Shown one piece after another: positions 1-9,900 of a DNA stretch of 64,000 nucleotides. How positions within the stretch are numbered: position 1 is the stretch's first letter; each line of letters opens with the position of its first letter. This stretch comes from Sinorhizobium psoraleae. Its GTDB lineage: Bacteria > Pseudomonadota > Alphaproteobacteria > Rhizobiales > Rhizobiaceae. The notes beneath the pieces are model-generated. The model was not told the DNA's origin and did not search any database. It saw only the letters and a list, made by a program, of their open reading frames with translations. Position numbers and translations under genes: made by a program. The stretch lies in the NCBI RefSeq assembly GCF_013283645.1, contig NZ_JABEKV010000004.1:310001-374000 (forward strand). Direction: 5' to 3'.

Positions 1-973
1 GTTCCATGGAGGTCGAAGCCAGGCTCGGGAAACCGACGACGTCGCCGGCGGCATAGATGTTGGGAACCGAGGTCTGGAATGTTTCGGGGTTCACCTTCAG
101 TCGCCCGCGGCTGTCCGCTTCCAGCCCGGCGGCAGGCAGGTTGAGCGCATCGGTGGCACCGATGCGGCCAGCTGCAAACAAGACCATCTCCGTCGTGATC
201 TTGCGGCCATTGTCGAGTGTGAGCCGAACCTTACCGTCTTCGAGCCGCTCCACCTTCTCGGCCTTCTGACCGAGATTGAGCTTCATGTTGCGGTCGCGCA
301 ATTGATAGATGAAGTCCTCGACGATCTCTTTGTCGATGAAATCGAGCATAGTCGTCTTGGGATCGATGACCGTCACCTGCGTGTCCAGGGCGCTGAAGAT
401 CGTGGCATATTCGATACCGACGACGCCTGCGCCGATTACGACCAGCGAACGCGGCAGTTCCTCGATGTCGAGCAACTCGTCGCTGTCGACGACGGTCTTG
501 CCGTCAAACGGGATGTAGTCCGGGCGGAAAGGTTTCGTTCCGACGGCAAGCAAGATGCTCGTCGCGGAAACAGGAATGCTCTCGCCGTCTTCCTTGACGA
601 CCTCGATCGTCGTCGGATCCACAAAACTTGCGCGGCCGCGGATGTGCTGGACGCGGTTCCGCGCGAATTGGTGTTCGAGCACCTCGACCTCGTGGTTGAG
701 GGTGATGATGAGGCGACGGCGCAGATCTTCTGCGCTGATTTCCTGCTTCACCCGGTAGGAGCGGCCGTAAAAGCCCCGTTCGCGCCAGCCGGAGAGGTTA
801 AGCGCAGTCTCGCGAAGCGTCTTCGACGGGATAGTTCCGGTATGGACGGAGACGCCGCCGACGCGTTTACCCTGCTCAATAACAAGTACTTTCTTGCCGA
901 GTTTCGCGGCCTGAATGGCACCCCTGCGCCCCGCTGGGCCGCTTCCGATGACGATAAGGTCGAACTGGTTCAT
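1..973 (-). CDS. sthA: Si-specific NAD(P)+ transhydrogenase (partial, cut by window edge)
   Basis: This is the N-terminal 324 codons of a soluble FAD-dependent pyridine nucleotide transhydrogenase, which moves hydride between NADPH and NAD+ in the cytoplasm. The protein starts MNQFDLIVIGSGPAG, an FAD-binding Rossmann motif. It continues through VLVIEQ, GGVSVHTGTIPSKTLRE and the region FYGRSYRVK, all typical of SthA. The usual redox-active CxxxxC of related disulfide reductases is replaced by VSVHTGT, as expected for SthA. The gene runs off the left edge, so the NAD and dimerisation domains are not visible. It is divergent from the CorA-type gene, with about 220 bp between the two starts. The long open frames on the opposite strand here are antisense shadows. 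Confidence 0.93.
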   Translation of the reverse strand, partial: MNQFDLIVIGSGPAGRRGAIQAAKLGKKVLVIEQGKRVGGVSVHTGTIPSKTLRETALNLSGWRERGFYGRSYRVKQEISAEDLRRRLIITLNHEVEVLEHQFARNRVQHIRGRASFVDPTTIEVVKEDGESIPVSATSILLAVGTKPFRPDYIPFDGKTVVDSDELLDIEELPRSLVVIGAGVVGIEYATIFSALDTQVTVIDPKTTMLDFIDKEIVEDFIYQLRDRNMKLNLGQKAEKVERLEDGKVRLTLDNGRKITTEMVLFAAGRIGATDALNLPAAGLEADSRGRLKVNPETFQTSVPNIYAAGDVVGFPSLASTSME

Positions 974-1194
974 GAACGCTTCCCGTATGCGAAGGAGAAT
1001 CGTTGTGCGATGCGGCAAATTTCACCCGCACGCGTTTATAGCGTCAATTGCGCAGTTTGATGAAGCGCGATGCGCACTGTTCTATCGTGGATGCGCCTGT
1101 GCGGAAATACGGCTATGTTGGCTCATTAGGCGTCGGGTATCGGGGGCACCCGCCTTTCGGTTTCTCGCGCGGCGAATTGCGGTGGAGTCTAGAA

Positions 1195-2238
1195 ATGGCA
1201 TCAGAGGCGACGGCGACCCCCCACCAGGTGACTGGAGCGATTCAAGCGGAAGTGGCAGTTCCGGCTCGCCCGGGCGTCGTAGCTGCCGCGGTATACCAGA
1301 ACGGGCAGCGTCTGCGCGACATCCAGATCGAAGAGGCGGGACAATGGCGGGGCCGCGAAGACGTCGTTGTTTGGATCGGCCTCCACGAGCCGGATGAGAT
1401 GCTGTTGCGCCAGATTCAGGCCGAATTCAATCTCCACGACCTGGCAATCGAGGACGCCGGAAAGGCGCATCAGCGTCCGAAGCTGGAAATCTACGGCGAT
1501 GCGATCTTCGTCGTGGCGCGCACCGCCCATATGGCGGACGACCAGATTTCGTTCGGCGAAACGCATCTCTTCGTCGGTCGCGGCTACGTCATTTCCGTTC
1601 GTCACGGCGCGTCGACCTCTTATATGGCGGTCAGACAGAGATGCGAGGCATCACCCGCGGCACTCGCTCACGGTGAGAATTACATCCTCTATTCGATCCT
1701 CGACTTCATCGTTGACAACTATATGCCGGTGGTCGAGGCAATCCACAGCGAGGTCGAGGAACTCGAGGACCGGTTGCTGCGCGACCGCTTGGATAAGGCC
1801 GATATAGAACGGCTCTACCTGTTGCGTCGAAACCTCCTGCGCCTGCGCAATGCGGTCGTGCCGCTGGTGGACGTGTGCCGCCGGCACGAGCACCTGGAAC
1901 TTCCAGGCATGGACGCGGCGATGCAGCATCTGTTCCGGGATGTGACTGATCATGTTCGACGGGTGCAGGAAGACATCGATGCGCTGCGCGAAGTGCTTGC
2001 CTTCACTTTCGAGGCGAGCCTGATGATCGGCCAGTCGGAGCAGACGGAAATCTCGCGCAAGCTCGCCTCGTGGGCCGCCATTCTCGCGGTCCCGACGGCG
2101 ATCGCCGGTATCTACGGCATGAACTTCGAGGACATGCCCGAACTCAGGTTCCGCTACGGCTATTTTGTCGTTCTGGCCATAATCGTCGGACTGTGCGTTA
2201 CCCTCTACCGGTTCTTCCGGCGTGCGAGATGGCTGTGA
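1195..2238 (+). CDS. CorA-family magnesium/divalent cation transporter
   Basis: This is a 347-residue inner-membrane channel of the CorA/2-TM-GxN family, which imports Mg2+ or other divalent cations. The signature GMN loop is present as YGMNFEDMPE at the end of TM1, followed by TM2 (YGYFVVLAIIVGLCVTLYRF) and a basic C-terminus. The N-terminal two thirds form the soluble funnel with the long helix (residues ~200-290). The chosen ATG at 1195 follows a GGTGGAG ribosome-binding site; an upstream in-frame start at 1048 would add 49 residues that do not look like the family. The gene ends 35 bp from the convergent radC. The substrate cannot be told from the sequence; Mg2+ is the default. Confidence 0.9.
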   Translation: MASEATATPHQVTGAIQAEVAVPARPGVVAAAVYQNGQRLRDIQIEEAGQWRGREDVVVWIGLHEPDEMLLRQIQAEFNLHDLAIEDAGKAHQRPKLEIYGDAIFVVARTAHMADDQISFGETHLFVGRGYVISVRHGASTSYMAVRQRCEASPAALAHGENYILYSILDFIVDNYMPVVEAIHSEVEELEDRLLRDRLDKADIERLYLLRRNLLRLRNAVVPLVDVCRRHEHLELPGMDAAMQHLFRDVTDHVRRVQEDIDALREVLAFTFEASLMIGQSEQTEISRKLASWAAILAVPTAIAGIYGMNFEDMPELRFRYGYFVVLAIIVGLCVTLYRFFRRARWL

Positions 2239-2273
2239 GGAGACGTTAAGGGATCGCGCAGTAGGCCCCAAGT

Positions 2274-3062
2274 CTAGAACAATCGAAGTCCTTTGAGGCT
2301 CGCGTGGCCGTCCTTGCCGATGATGATATGGTCGTGCAGGGCAATGCCGAGCGGCTTTGCGGCTTCGGCAATCAGCTTGGTCATCTCGATATCCGCGCGA
2401 GAAGGCGTCGGGTCGCCGGAGGGATGGTTATGGACGAGGATGAGTGCGGTCGCGGATAACTCGAGTGCACGCTTGATCACTTCCCGAGGGTAGACCGGCG
2501 TGTGATCGATCGTGCCTCGCTGCTGCACTTCGTCGGCGATCAGCGCGTTGCGCTTGTCGAGGAAGAGGATGCGAAACTGCTCCTTGGTCTCGTGCGCCAT
2601 CGCCGCATGGCAGTAGTCGATAACGGCGCTCCAGGATGACAGGACCTGCTTCTCGCGCAGTTCGCTCTTCAGCATTCGGTGGCTGGCCGTGGCGATGAGC
2701 TTGAGATCGAGAGCGACGGATTCTCCAACGCCCTTGACCTCCTGCAACAGGTTGAGCGGCGCTCCGAAAACGCCGGCGAGCGTTCCGAAGCGGCTGAGCA
2801 GCGCCTTGGCAATCGGCTTCGTGTCACGACGGGGGATGAGCCGGAACAGAATGAGTTCGAGGATCTCGTAATCAGCCAGCGCCGCATCGCCATGTTCACG
2901 GAAGCGGTCTCGCAAACGATCGCGGTGACCATGATAATGTGCTTCTGCGGGCGGAGCAGCATTCACTTCGGCGTCGCCGACGCGCGGTTTTGGCTGCGCG
3001 AAAAACTGCCGCTCGTCCATCGGCTGCAACTCGCCTTCAGAGAGGGGCGGAGTTCTCGTCAC
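2274..3062 (-). CDS. radC: RadC family protein (JAMM/DUF2466)
   Basis: This is a 262-residue RadC homologue. An N-terminal helix-hairpin-helix-like part ([17 protein letters not shown]) is followed by the JAB/JAMM metalloprotease fold with the zinc-binding motif [16 protein letters not shown]. The name comes from a historical link with DNA repair, but the biochemical function of the family is unsettled. The gene overlaps the end of map by 4 bp (ATGA), so it is the last gene of the run sfsA-map-radC and is probably translationally coupled to map. The N-terminus is somewhat longer than in the enterobacterial protein and Pro/Gln-rich. Confidence 0.93.
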   Translation of the reverse strand: MTRTPPLSEGELQPMDERQFFAQPKPRVGDAEVNAAPPAEAHYHGHRDRLRDRFREHGDAALADYEILELILFRLIPRRDTKPIAKALLSRFGTLAGVFGAPLNLLQEVKGVGESVALDLKLIATASHRMLKSELREKQVLSSWSAVIDYCHAAMAHETKEQFRILFLDKRNALIADEVQQRGTIDHTPVYPREVIKRALELSATALILVHNHPSGDPTPSRADIEMTKLIAEAAKPLGIALHDHIIIGKDGHASLKGLRLF

Positions 3063-3898
3063 GCGTTGCCCACTGCGGCAACGCCGGGCTTGAACAGGCC
3101 GGCCGGCGAAAGCGTGAAGATTTCGCAGCCGTCGGCGGTGACGCCGATCGTGTGCTCGTATTGCGCCGAGAGCGAACGGTCGCGCGTGACGGCCGTCCAG
3201 CCGTCAGAGAGAACCTTCACATGCGGGCGGCCCAGATTGATCATCGGCTCGATCGTAAAGATCATGCCTTCGCGCAGTTCGGGGCCCTCGTTGGCGCGAC
3301 CATAGTGGAGGATGTTCGGGGCGTCGTGAAACAGTCGGCCGACGCCGTGGCCGCAGAAGTCGCGCACCACCGAACAGCGCTCCGACTCCGCGTAGGCCTG
3401 GATGGCCTCGCCGATCGCACCGGTGCGTGCGCCGGGCCGCACGGCCGCGATGCCGCGCATGAGGCATTCGTGTGTGACGTCGAGCAGCCGTTCCGCAGCA
3501 CGCTTGACCTCGCCGACGGGGTACATGCGACTGGAATCGCCATGCCAGCCATCGACGACATAGGTAACGTCTATATTGACGATATCGCCTTCGCGCAGCG
3601 GCTTTTCGTTCGGAATGCCATGACAGACGACGTGGTTGATCGACGTGCACGAAGATTTCGTATAGCCGCGATAGTTCAGCGTCGCGGGAAGCGCGCCGTG
3701 ATCCATGCCGAATTCGAAGACGAAACGATCGATCTCTTCTGTCGTCACGCCCGGCCGCACGCGGGGCACGAGTTCGTCCAGGCAACGCGCCGTCACCTGA
3801 CAGGCTTTGCGCATGCCTTCGAAACCATCCGGTCCGTAGAGCCGGATGACGCCGGTGTTCTTGTACGGGGCAGCGCCAGCCTCGATATAAGTTACCAT
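3059..3898 (-). CDS. map: Type I methionine aminopeptidase
   Basis: This 279-residue metalloenzyme removes the initiator methionine from nascent proteins in the cytosol. The metal ligands of the pita-bread fold are visible: D and D in [20 protein letters not shown] in [13 protein letters not shown] in [10 protein letters not shown] and the C-terminal E in YEHTIGVT. The start MVTYIEAG was chosen because it matches the usual N-terminus. An in-frame ATG at 3931 overlaps the sfsA stop but lacks a good ribosome-binding site and would add 11 residues including two cysteines. It lies between sfsA and radC on the same strand. Confidence 0.95.
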   Translation of the reverse strand: MVTYIEAGAAPYKNTGVIRLYGPDGFEGMRKACQVTARCLDELVPRVRPGVTTEEIDRFVFEFGMDHGALPATLNYRGYTKSSCTSINHVVCHGIPNEKPLREGDIVNIDVTYVVDGWHGDSSRMYPVGEVKRAAERLLDVTHECLMRGIAAVRPGARTGAIGEAIQAYAESERCSVVRDFCGHGVGRLFHDAPNILHYGRANEGPELREGMIFTIEPMINLGRPHVKVLSDGWTAVTRDRSLSAQYEHTIGVTADGCEIFTLSPAGLFKPGVAAVGNA

Positions 3899-3927
3899 TC
3901 CAGAACTTTCATTGTTGCAAGCGCATG

Positions 3928-4647
3928 TCATAAATCAGCGAAGGCGGGGTCGTCCACAGTCATCGCTCCCGTTGGCACTATTTGCGAGGGCGATATCGCG
4001 CATTTGATGGCATAGGCCTCGACGCCTCGCACGGTCGCCCGTTCGAATGCACGAGCATAGACCGGATCGAGTTCGCGGCATATGCGGAACACATCGCAAT
4101 CAGGTCTTTGGACAAGGTAGAGCATGATTGCGCGGTGGCCGGCCACCACCATGTCGCCGAGTTCCTCGAGATGCTTGGCACCGCGCTCAGTCGGGCTGTC
4201 GGGGAATTCGGCGAGACCCCGGTCACGGCTGAAGTGGACGTTCTTGACCTCCACATAGGCAAGGCCCTTCGTCGGGTCGCTGAGAAGGATATCGATCCTG
4301 GAATTGCGGCCGTATCTCTGCTCGCGTCGAAGTGTCTCGTAGGTGTGAAGATCACCGACGAGTTCAGCGGCGATCGCTTCCTCGGCAAGCCGGTTCGGCA
4401 AGCCTGTGTTGATGCCGACGAGTGTTCCGTCCGCTTCGACGATCTCCAGCATATGGCGGTATTTCCGTGTCGGGCTGTCGTGCTCCGAAAGCCAGATCGG
4501 GGAACCCGCGGTGGTCAATCCGCGCATCGAGCCGGTGTTCGGGCATGAGCCGGTAATTTTCGTTCCATCGGCAAGAATGGCGTCAAAAAGAAAGCGCTTG
4601 TAGCGCTGCACAAGCGTTGCTGGAACGAGCGGACGGGAGAAGTTCAC
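3928..4647 (-). CDS. sfsA: SfsA, sugar fermentation stimulation protein homologue
   Basis: This is a 239-residue SfsA family protein with an OB-fold N-terminus and a nuclease-like C-terminal part ([23 protein letters not shown], where the E-V-K resembles a PD-(D/E)XK core). The family was named from an E. coli effect on maltose metabolism; its molecular role is not established. The start is GTG, only 11 bp after the phbC stop, and its ribosome-binding site lies within the phbC end. It is therefore probably in the same transcript as phbC, map and radC. Confidence 0.93.
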   Translation of the reverse strand: MNFSRPLVPATLVQRYKRFLFDAILADGTKITGSCPNTGSMRGLTTAGSPIWLSEHDSPTRKYRHMLEIVEADGTLVGINTGLPNRLAEEAIAAELVGDLHTYETLRREQRYGRNSRIDILLSDPTKGLAYVEVKNVHFSRDRGLAEFPDSPTERGAKHLEELGDMVVAGHRAIMLYLVQRPDCDVFRICRELDPVYARAFERATVRGVEAYAIKCAISPSQIVPTGAMTVDDPAFADL

Positions 4648-4658
4648 GAGTGATCCGA

Positions 4659-6506
4659 TCAGGCGCGGGCGCGTACGTAGGAACCCGGCGCTTCTTCAAG
4701 CGAGTTGAGCGGGCCGCCGGGCTTTCGGGCCGGAACGCGTTTCCTGTCGAGCTTTTCTGCCCAGCTGTGCCAATGCGGCCACCAGGAGCCAGGTGTTTCC
4801 TTCGCCTTGCTCAACCACTCGTCGATGTCGCCCTTGGCAGGCCCCCCGGTCCAGTATTGATACTTGCTCCTGTCCGGGGGGTTGACGACGCCGGCGATAT
4901 GGCCGGAGCCTGACAGGACGAACGTGACCTTGCCGCCGAAGCAGCTGCTGCCAAGGAATACCGATTTGGCGGGGGCGATATGATCTTCCCTCGTCGCCAG
5001 ATTGTAGATCGGGATCTTGACGTCAGCGAGCGATACTTTCCGGCCGGCCAGTACCATCTCCCCTTTGGAGAGCTTGTTCTCCAGGTAGCAGTTGCGAAGA
5101 TAGAAAGAGTGGTTGGCTGCCGGCATCCGGGTTGAATCGGAGTTCCAGTAAAGCAGGTCGAAGGGCAGGGGCTCCTGTCCCTTCAGATAGTTGTTGACGA
5201 AATATGGCCAGATCAGTTCCGAGGCCCGGAGCATGTTGAAGGCGGTGGCCATCTTCGAGCCTTCCAGATAGCCGGTCGCACTCATATTCCGCTCGACCTG
5301 GCGGATCTGATCATCGTCGACGAAGACCTTGAGGTCGCCCGCATAGGTGAAGTCCACTTGCGTCGTGAAAAGCGTCGCCGAGCGGATACGGTCATCGCCT
5401 TCGGCGGCGTGCAGCGCCAGCGTGGCAGCAAGCAATGTGCCGCCGACGCAATAACCGATGGCGTTCACCTCGCGTTCGCCGGTCGCCTGCTCGATGATAT
5501 CGAGAGCGAAGCCGATGCCTTCGCGCGCATAGGCCTCCCAGTCCTTCGAGGCATGGCGCTCATCGGGATTGACCCAGGAGATGACGAACACTGTGTGGCC
5601 CTGATCGACCGCCCATTTGATGAAAGATTTCTGCGGGTTGAGATCGAGGACGTAGAATTTGTTGATCCACGGCGGGCAGATCAGCAAGGGCCGCTTGAGC
5701 ACGGTCTCGGTGCTCGCCTCATACTGGATGACCTGGCAGACATCGCTCTGCGCGATCACCTTGCCAGGCGTGATCGCGATGTTTTCGCCGATGGCGAACT
5801 TGCTCGTATCCGTCTGCCGCAACTTGAGATCACCGCGCCCGGCCGCGATGTCTTCCGCGAGCATCTGCATGCCCCTGACGAGGTTGGCGCCGTTTGACGC
5901 CACGGTTTCGCGATAGAGCTGCGGGTTGGTCGTGATGAAATTGGTCGGCGAAAGAGCGCTCGATATCTGACGAACGTAGAAGGCCGCCTTGTGCTTGGTG
6001 TGATCATCGAGCCCCTCGGCATCGTTGACCATTCGCTCGGCCCAGTCCGAGGTCACCAGGTAGGCCTGGCGAATGAAGTCGAAGAAAGGATTCTTCACCC
6101 AGTCCTCGTCCGCAAAGCGCTTGTCGGTGCGCTCGAGACTTGTCGGGTCGGTCGTGATGTCGCCGGCCATGCGCTGGAGGCTGCGCGACCAGATGTCGAA
6201 AAAACTGCCCATGAGATGCGTCTGGGCTTCCAGCGTTCGACGCGGATCGGAGAGCCAATACTCCGATATCTTGGACAACGTCTTGACCATGTCGGAAACG
6301 GGCTCGGCGAAAGTATGGCTCCTCTCGCCAGCTTCGCGCGGGGCAAGCCATGCAGAGGCTGCCTTGCCGAGTTGTTCTGCTGCGCGGGCCAGATTGACGG
6401 CCAGGCTTTCCGGGTCCTTCACGATGTAGGGCTCGACCGATTTCGGATCAAAGCCGGCAAAACCGCTTTTAGTACCGCCGTCCTCGGCCTTCCTGTCTGC
6501 TGTCAC
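4659..6506 (-). CDS. phbC: Class I poly(3-hydroxybutyrate) synthase
   Basis: This 615-residue PHA synthase polymerises (R)-3-hydroxybutyryl-CoA into carbon-storage granules. The PhaC N-terminal domain occupies roughly residues 110-280, followed by the alpha/beta-hydrolase domain with the lipase-like box [11 protein letters not shown] containing the catalytic Cys. The later [12 protein letters not shown] segment carries the catalytic His, and FVDDDQIRQ lies in the lid region. Start is GTG at 6506 behind GGAGGACGCC. The gene is divergent from a lipoprotein gene with ~210 bp between. PHB synthesis is a hallmark of free-living rhizobia. Confidence 0.97.
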   Translation of the reverse strand: MTADRKAEDGGTKSGFAGFDPKSVEPYIVKDPESLAVNLARAAEQLGKAASAWLAPREAGERSHTFAEPVSDMVKTLSKISEYWLSDPRRTLEAQTHLMGSFFDIWSRSLQRMAGDITTDPTSLERTDKRFADEDWVKNPFFDFIRQAYLVTSDWAERMVNDAEGLDDHTKHKAAFYVRQISSALSPTNFITTNPQLYRETVASNGANLVRGMQMLAEDIAAGRGDLKLRQTDTSKFAIGENIAITPGKVIAQSDVCQVIQYEASTETVLKRPLLICPPWINKFYVLDLNPQKSFIKWAVDQGHTVFVISWVNPDERHASKDWEAYAREGIGFALDIIEQATGEREVNAIGYCVGGTLLAATLALHAAEGDDRIRSATLFTTQVDFTYAGDLKVFVDDDQIRQVERNMSATGYLEGSKMATAFNMLRASELIWPYFVNNYLKGQEPLPFDLLYWNSDSTRMPAANHSFYLRNCYLENKLSKGEMVLAGRKVSLADVKIPIYNLATREDHIAPAKSVFLGSSCFGGKVTFVLSGSGHIAGVVNPPDRSKYQYWTGGPAKGDIDEWLSKAKETPGSWWPHWHSWAEKLDRKRVPARKPGGPLNSLEEAPGSYVRARA

Positions 6507-6718
6507 CCGGCGTCCTCCACAGCATCTTATCTGTTTTGCATTTTTACATTCTGCCCGAAAATGATTACAAGAGCTAGAGCGTTCAGCTTTCCAATGGAAT
6601 CACAGGAAGCAAGTAAATCGCTTTGAATTCAAGTGGTTAAAGTGTCATCGGCATGTCTTTTCCGGGCGTGTGGTGCACTGGTCCATCCTCGCGCCGCAAA
6701 ACAGGGGTCATCGCCAGC

Positions 6719-7024
6719 ATGCTTGTCGTCGGAAAACAGGGCTCGATTTCTTGGGTTTTGGGTTTGCTCCTTGCGGGCACCCTTGCCGGATGCAGTTCAA
6801 CGGCGGAACTCGCCACGTATCCGTCCGTCTATGGGCAAAAGCCGGCCGCCACTCTGCAAATGACCGACGAGGAGGCGGTTTCGATGCAGTCCCAGTTGAC
6901 GGCGCTTGGTGCTGCCCGCAAATCCGGCGCAATTTCCGAGGCCGAATACCAGCGGCGCTTGAGGGAATTGCAGTTGCTGGCCGAGCAGCACGGTGCCGAT
7001 ACGCTGAAACAGATCGAGAATTAG
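6719..7024 (+). CDS. Small lipoprotein with SHOCT-like C-terminus
   Basis: This is a 101-residue predicted lipoprotein. The signal peptide has a hydrophobic core WVLGLLLAGT and lipobox LAGC, so Cys becomes the acylated N-terminus. The mature part ends with a short helical segment (ARKSGAISEAEYQRRLRELQLLAEQ) of the SHOCT type found at the ends of many membrane proteins. ATG 6719 is preceded by AGGGGT. An upstream in-frame ATG at 6653 would place the signal peptide too far from the N-terminus. No specific function is known. Confidence 0.75.
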   Translation: MLVVGKQGSISWVLGLLLAGTLAGCSSTAELATYPSVYGQKPAATLQMTDEEAVSMQSQLTALGAARKSGAISEAEYQRRLRELQLLAEQHGADTLKQIEN

Positions 7025-7149
7025 CGCTTGCCTTTCACGTGATTTGGACGCAAAGCGTTCAATGGCCGTGATGGCGGCCATTCACCACCGCGTTTGCTTT
7101 CGCGAAAGCCGAACGGCTCGTGGAGGCTTGCGCCAAGCGAGGTTTGGAG

Positions 7150-8367
7150 ATGGAAGAGTTTCATAAAGTCCGGCGTTTGCCGCCCTATGTTTTCGAACAG
7201 GTCAACCGTTTGAAAGCAAGCGCGCGAGCGGCCGGTGCTGACATCATCGACCTCGGCATGGGCAATCCGGATCTTCCCACACCGCAGTCGATCGTCGACA
7301 AGCTCTGCGAGGTCGTCCAGGACCCGCGCACGCATCGTTATTCCTCGTCGAAGGGCATCCCGGGGCTGCGCCGCGCCCAGGCCGCCTATTATGCCCGCCG
7401 CTTCGGCGTCAAGCTCAACCCCGAGACCCAGGTCGTCGCGACGCTTGGCTCGAAGGAAGGCTTCGCCAACATGGCGCAGGCGATCACCGCACCCGGCGAT
7501 GTCATCCTTTGCCCGAATCCGACCTATCCTATCCACGCCTTCGGCTTCCTGATGGCAGGCGGTGTCATCCGCTCCATCTCGGTCGAACCCGATGACAGCT
7601 TCTTTGCGCCGTTAGAGCGGGCTGTACGGCATTCGATCCCGAAACCTCTGGCGCTGATCCTCAACTACCCGTCGAACCCGACGGCGCAGGTCGCCTCGCT
7701 CGACTTCTACAAGGAAGTGATCGCGTTTGCGAAGAAGCACGACATCATCGTGCTCTCGGATCTCGCCTATTCGGAAATCTATTTCGATGACGCGCCGCCA
7801 CCCTCCGTGCTGGAAGTGCCTGGCGCGATCGACGTGACGGTCGAGTTCACGTCGATGTCGAAGACGTTCTCCATGCCCGGCTGGCGCATGGGCTTTGCCG
7901 TCGGCAATGAACGGTTGATCGCAGCGTTGACGCGGGTGAAGTCCTATCTCGACTATGGCGCGTTCACGCCGATCCAGGTTGCCGCGACACAGGCGCTCAA
8001 CGGCGATGGCAGCGATATTGCCGAGGTGCGCAACATCTACCGGCGCCGGCGCGACGTGATGGTCGAGAGTTTCGGCAAGGCCGGCTTCGAGGTGCCACCG
8101 CCGCCGGCGACCATGTTCGCCTGGGCAAAGATCCCGGAGAAGTTCCGTCATCTGGGTTCGCTCGAGTTCTCGAAGCTCCTCGTCGAAAAGGCGGACGTCG
8201 CCGTGGCGCCCGGTATCGGCTTCGGCGAGCAGGGCGACGACTACGTCCGGCTGGCGCTCGTCGAAAACGAACACCGGATCCGACAGGCGGCACGCAACAT
8301 CAAGCGCTTCCTGTCCTCGGCGGACGAGACGATGCACAACGTCATCTCGCTTAACGCACACCGCTAG
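7150..8367 (+). CDS. PLP-dependent class I/II aminotransferase (AlaC / LL-DAP aminotransferase-like)
   Basis: This is a 405-residue fold-type I aminotransferase. The PLP-binding lysine lies in TSMSKTFSMPGWRMGF, and the LNYPSNPTAQ and LSDLAYSEIYF motifs are present. The overall pattern (MEEFHKVRRLPPYVFEQV, IIDLGMGNPDLPTP) matches the AlaC-like group often annotated as LL-diaminopimelate aminotransferase or alanine-synthesising transaminase. The start at 7150 has CGAGG seven bases upstream; a GTG at 7120 is a weaker alternative. It lies 78 bp upstream of hom on the same strand, suggesting a role in aspartate-family amino acid metabolism, but the substrate is not certain. Confidence 0.9.
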   Translation: MEEFHKVRRLPPYVFEQVNRLKASARAAGADIIDLGMGNPDLPTPQSIVDKLCEVVQDPRTHRYSSSKGIPGLRRAQAAYYARRFGVKLNPETQVVATLGSKEGFANMAQAITAPGDVILCPNPTYPIHAFGFLMAGGVIRSISVEPDDSFFAPLERAVRHSIPKPLALILNYPSNPTAQVASLDFYKEVIAFAKKHDIIVLSDLAYSEIYFDDAPPPSVLEVPGAIDVTVEFTSMSKTFSMPGWRMGFAVGNERLIAALTRVKSYLDYGAFTPIQVAATQALNGDGSDIAEVRNIYRRRRDVMVESFGKAGFEVPPPPATMFAWAKIPEKFRHLGSLEFSKLLVEKADVAVAPGIGFGEQGDDYVRLALVENEHRIRQAARNIKRFLSSADETMHNVISLNAHR

Positions 8368-8445
8368 GAAATCGGATAAATACCGATAAACAAACCAGAA
8401 TAGCCCTGCCGCATTGGCGGGGCCTCTACATGTTAGGAACTTGCT

Positions 8446-9768
8446 ATGGCAGATGCCCTCAAAATCGGCATTGCGGGCTTGGGGACGGTCGGTGCCTCGC
8501 TCGTGCGGATTCTCCAGGATCGTCATGAGATGCTGGCAACCACATGCGGGCGGGCGATCGAGATCATGGCCGTGACTGCGAGGGACCGGTCCAGGGATCG
8601 CGGTGTGAACCTCTCGGAGATCAAGTGGTTCGACGATGCGGTATCGCTGGCGTCCGAGGCGGACATCGATGTCTTCATCGAGTTGATGGGCGGTGCCGGA
8701 GATCCGGCCTATTCAGCCGTGAAGGCTGCGTTGCAGCGGGGCATTCATGTGGTCACCGCCAACAAGGCACTGCTCGCCGCGCATGGCATCGAGCTCGCGG
8801 GCATTGCCGAAGAGCATGGCGCACTGCTCAACTATGAGGCAGCGGTTGCCGGCGGCATTCCCGTCATCAAGGCGCTTCGCGAATCGATGACGGGCAATAC
8901 CGTATCGCGCGTCTACGGCATCATGAATGGCACCTGCAACTACATCCTGACCAAGATGGAGAAGGAGGGGCTTTCGTTCGAAGACTGCCTGAAGGAAGCA
9001 CAGCGCCTTGGCTATGCCGAGGCGGATCCGGCCTTCGACATCGAGGGCAACGATACGGCGCACAAGCTGTCGATCCTGACCAGCCTCGCCTTCGGTACCG
9101 CAATCGCTGCCGATGACATCTATCTCGAAGGCATCACCAACATCTCGATCGAGGACATCCAGGCGGCCGCCGACCTCGGCTACCGAATCAAGTTGCTCGG
9201 GGTCGCGCAACGCACCGAAAGCGGCATCGAACAGCGCGTTCATCCGACGATGGTGCCCTACGATTCCGTCATCGCACAGGTCGACGGCGTAACGAACGCG
9301 GTTGCGATCGAGTCCGATATTCTCGGCGAACTGCTGATGGTCGGCCCCGGCGCCGGCGGCGATGCGACCGCCTCGGCCGTGCTCGGCGACATCGCCGATA
9401 TCGCCAAGAGCCGCCCGGGCGCACAACACGTACCGGCTTTCGGGCGCCCGGCGACCGCACTGTTGCCCAACAAGCGGGCCCGCATACAAAGCCACGAAGG
9501 CGGCTATTTCATCCGGCTGAAAGTTCTCGACCGCACCGGCGTCTTCGCCAATATTGCCGGGCATATGGCCGAAAACGATATCTCGCTCGAATCGATCATG
9601 CAGCACTCCAAGCACTATGTGGATTCTGCGGAGCCGAAGACGATCATCCTGGTGACGCATGCCACATTCGAAGCTTCCGTGCGCAAGGCGATCGTTGCGA
9701 TCAAGGGCGAGGGCTATCTCGTTGGCGAACCGCAGGTCATCCGTATCGAACGGCCAAAGGCCGTGTGA
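8446..9768 (+). CDS. hom: Homoserine dehydrogenase
   Basis: This 440-residue enzyme reduces aspartate semialdehyde to homoserine, the branch point to threonine and methionine. It has an N-terminal NAD(P)-binding motif (IGIAGLGTVGASLV), a catalytic domain with GIMNGTCNYILTKM and EADPAFDIEGNDTAHKL, and a C-terminal ACT domain from about residue 350 (YFIRLKVLDRTGVFANIAG) for allosteric control, typically by threonine. A strong hairpin follows 32 bp after the stop. Confidence 0.97.
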   Translation: MADALKIGIAGLGTVGASLVRILQDRHEMLATTCGRAIEIMAVTARDRSRDRGVNLSEIKWFDDAVSLASEADIDVFIELMGGAGDPAYSAVKAALQRGIHVVTANKALLAAHGIELAGIAEEHGALLNYEAAVAGGIPVIKALRESMTGNTVSRVYGIMNGTCNYILTKMEKEGLSFEDCLKEAQRLGYAEADPAFDIEGNDTAHKLSILTSLAFGTAIAADDIYLEGITNISIEDIQAAADLGYRIKLLGVAQRTESGIEQRVHPTMVPYDSVIAQVDGVTNAVAIESDILGELLMVGPGAGGDATASAVLGDIADIAKSRPGAQHVPAFGRPATALLPNKRARIQSHEGGYFIRLKVLDRTGVFANIAGHMAENDISLESIMQHSKHYVDSAEPKTIILVTHATFEASVRKAIVAIKGEGYLVGEPQVIRIERPKAV

Positions 9769-9800
9769 TCGCCGCTCGGCACATTAAATCTGTTGAGAAA

Positions 9801-9840
9801 CGGCTCCGACGGGCATCTGGCCCGCCGGAGCCGTCTTCAT
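9801..9840 (+). terminator. Rho-independent terminator after hom
   Basis: An 8-bp perfect stem CGGCTCCG/CGGAGCCG (9801-9808 with 9826-9833) encloses a GC-rich loop that can extend the stem, followed by TCTTCAT. It sits between hom and recJ. Confidence 0.7.
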
Positions 9841-9900
9841 GCGGGTTCTTCCAGCCTGAAATGTCCGCTAAGAACAGGGGACTGCAGGCGGGCGAATAGC

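Noticed and set aside
302..1060. 252-codon plus-strand open frame
   Set aside because: It is antisense to sthA, which has unmistakable protein motifs; the GC-rich third-position pattern of sthA opens the opposite frame.
7612..8526. 304-codon minus-strand open frame
   Set aside because: Antisense to the aminotransferase gene and its hom boundary; shadow composition.
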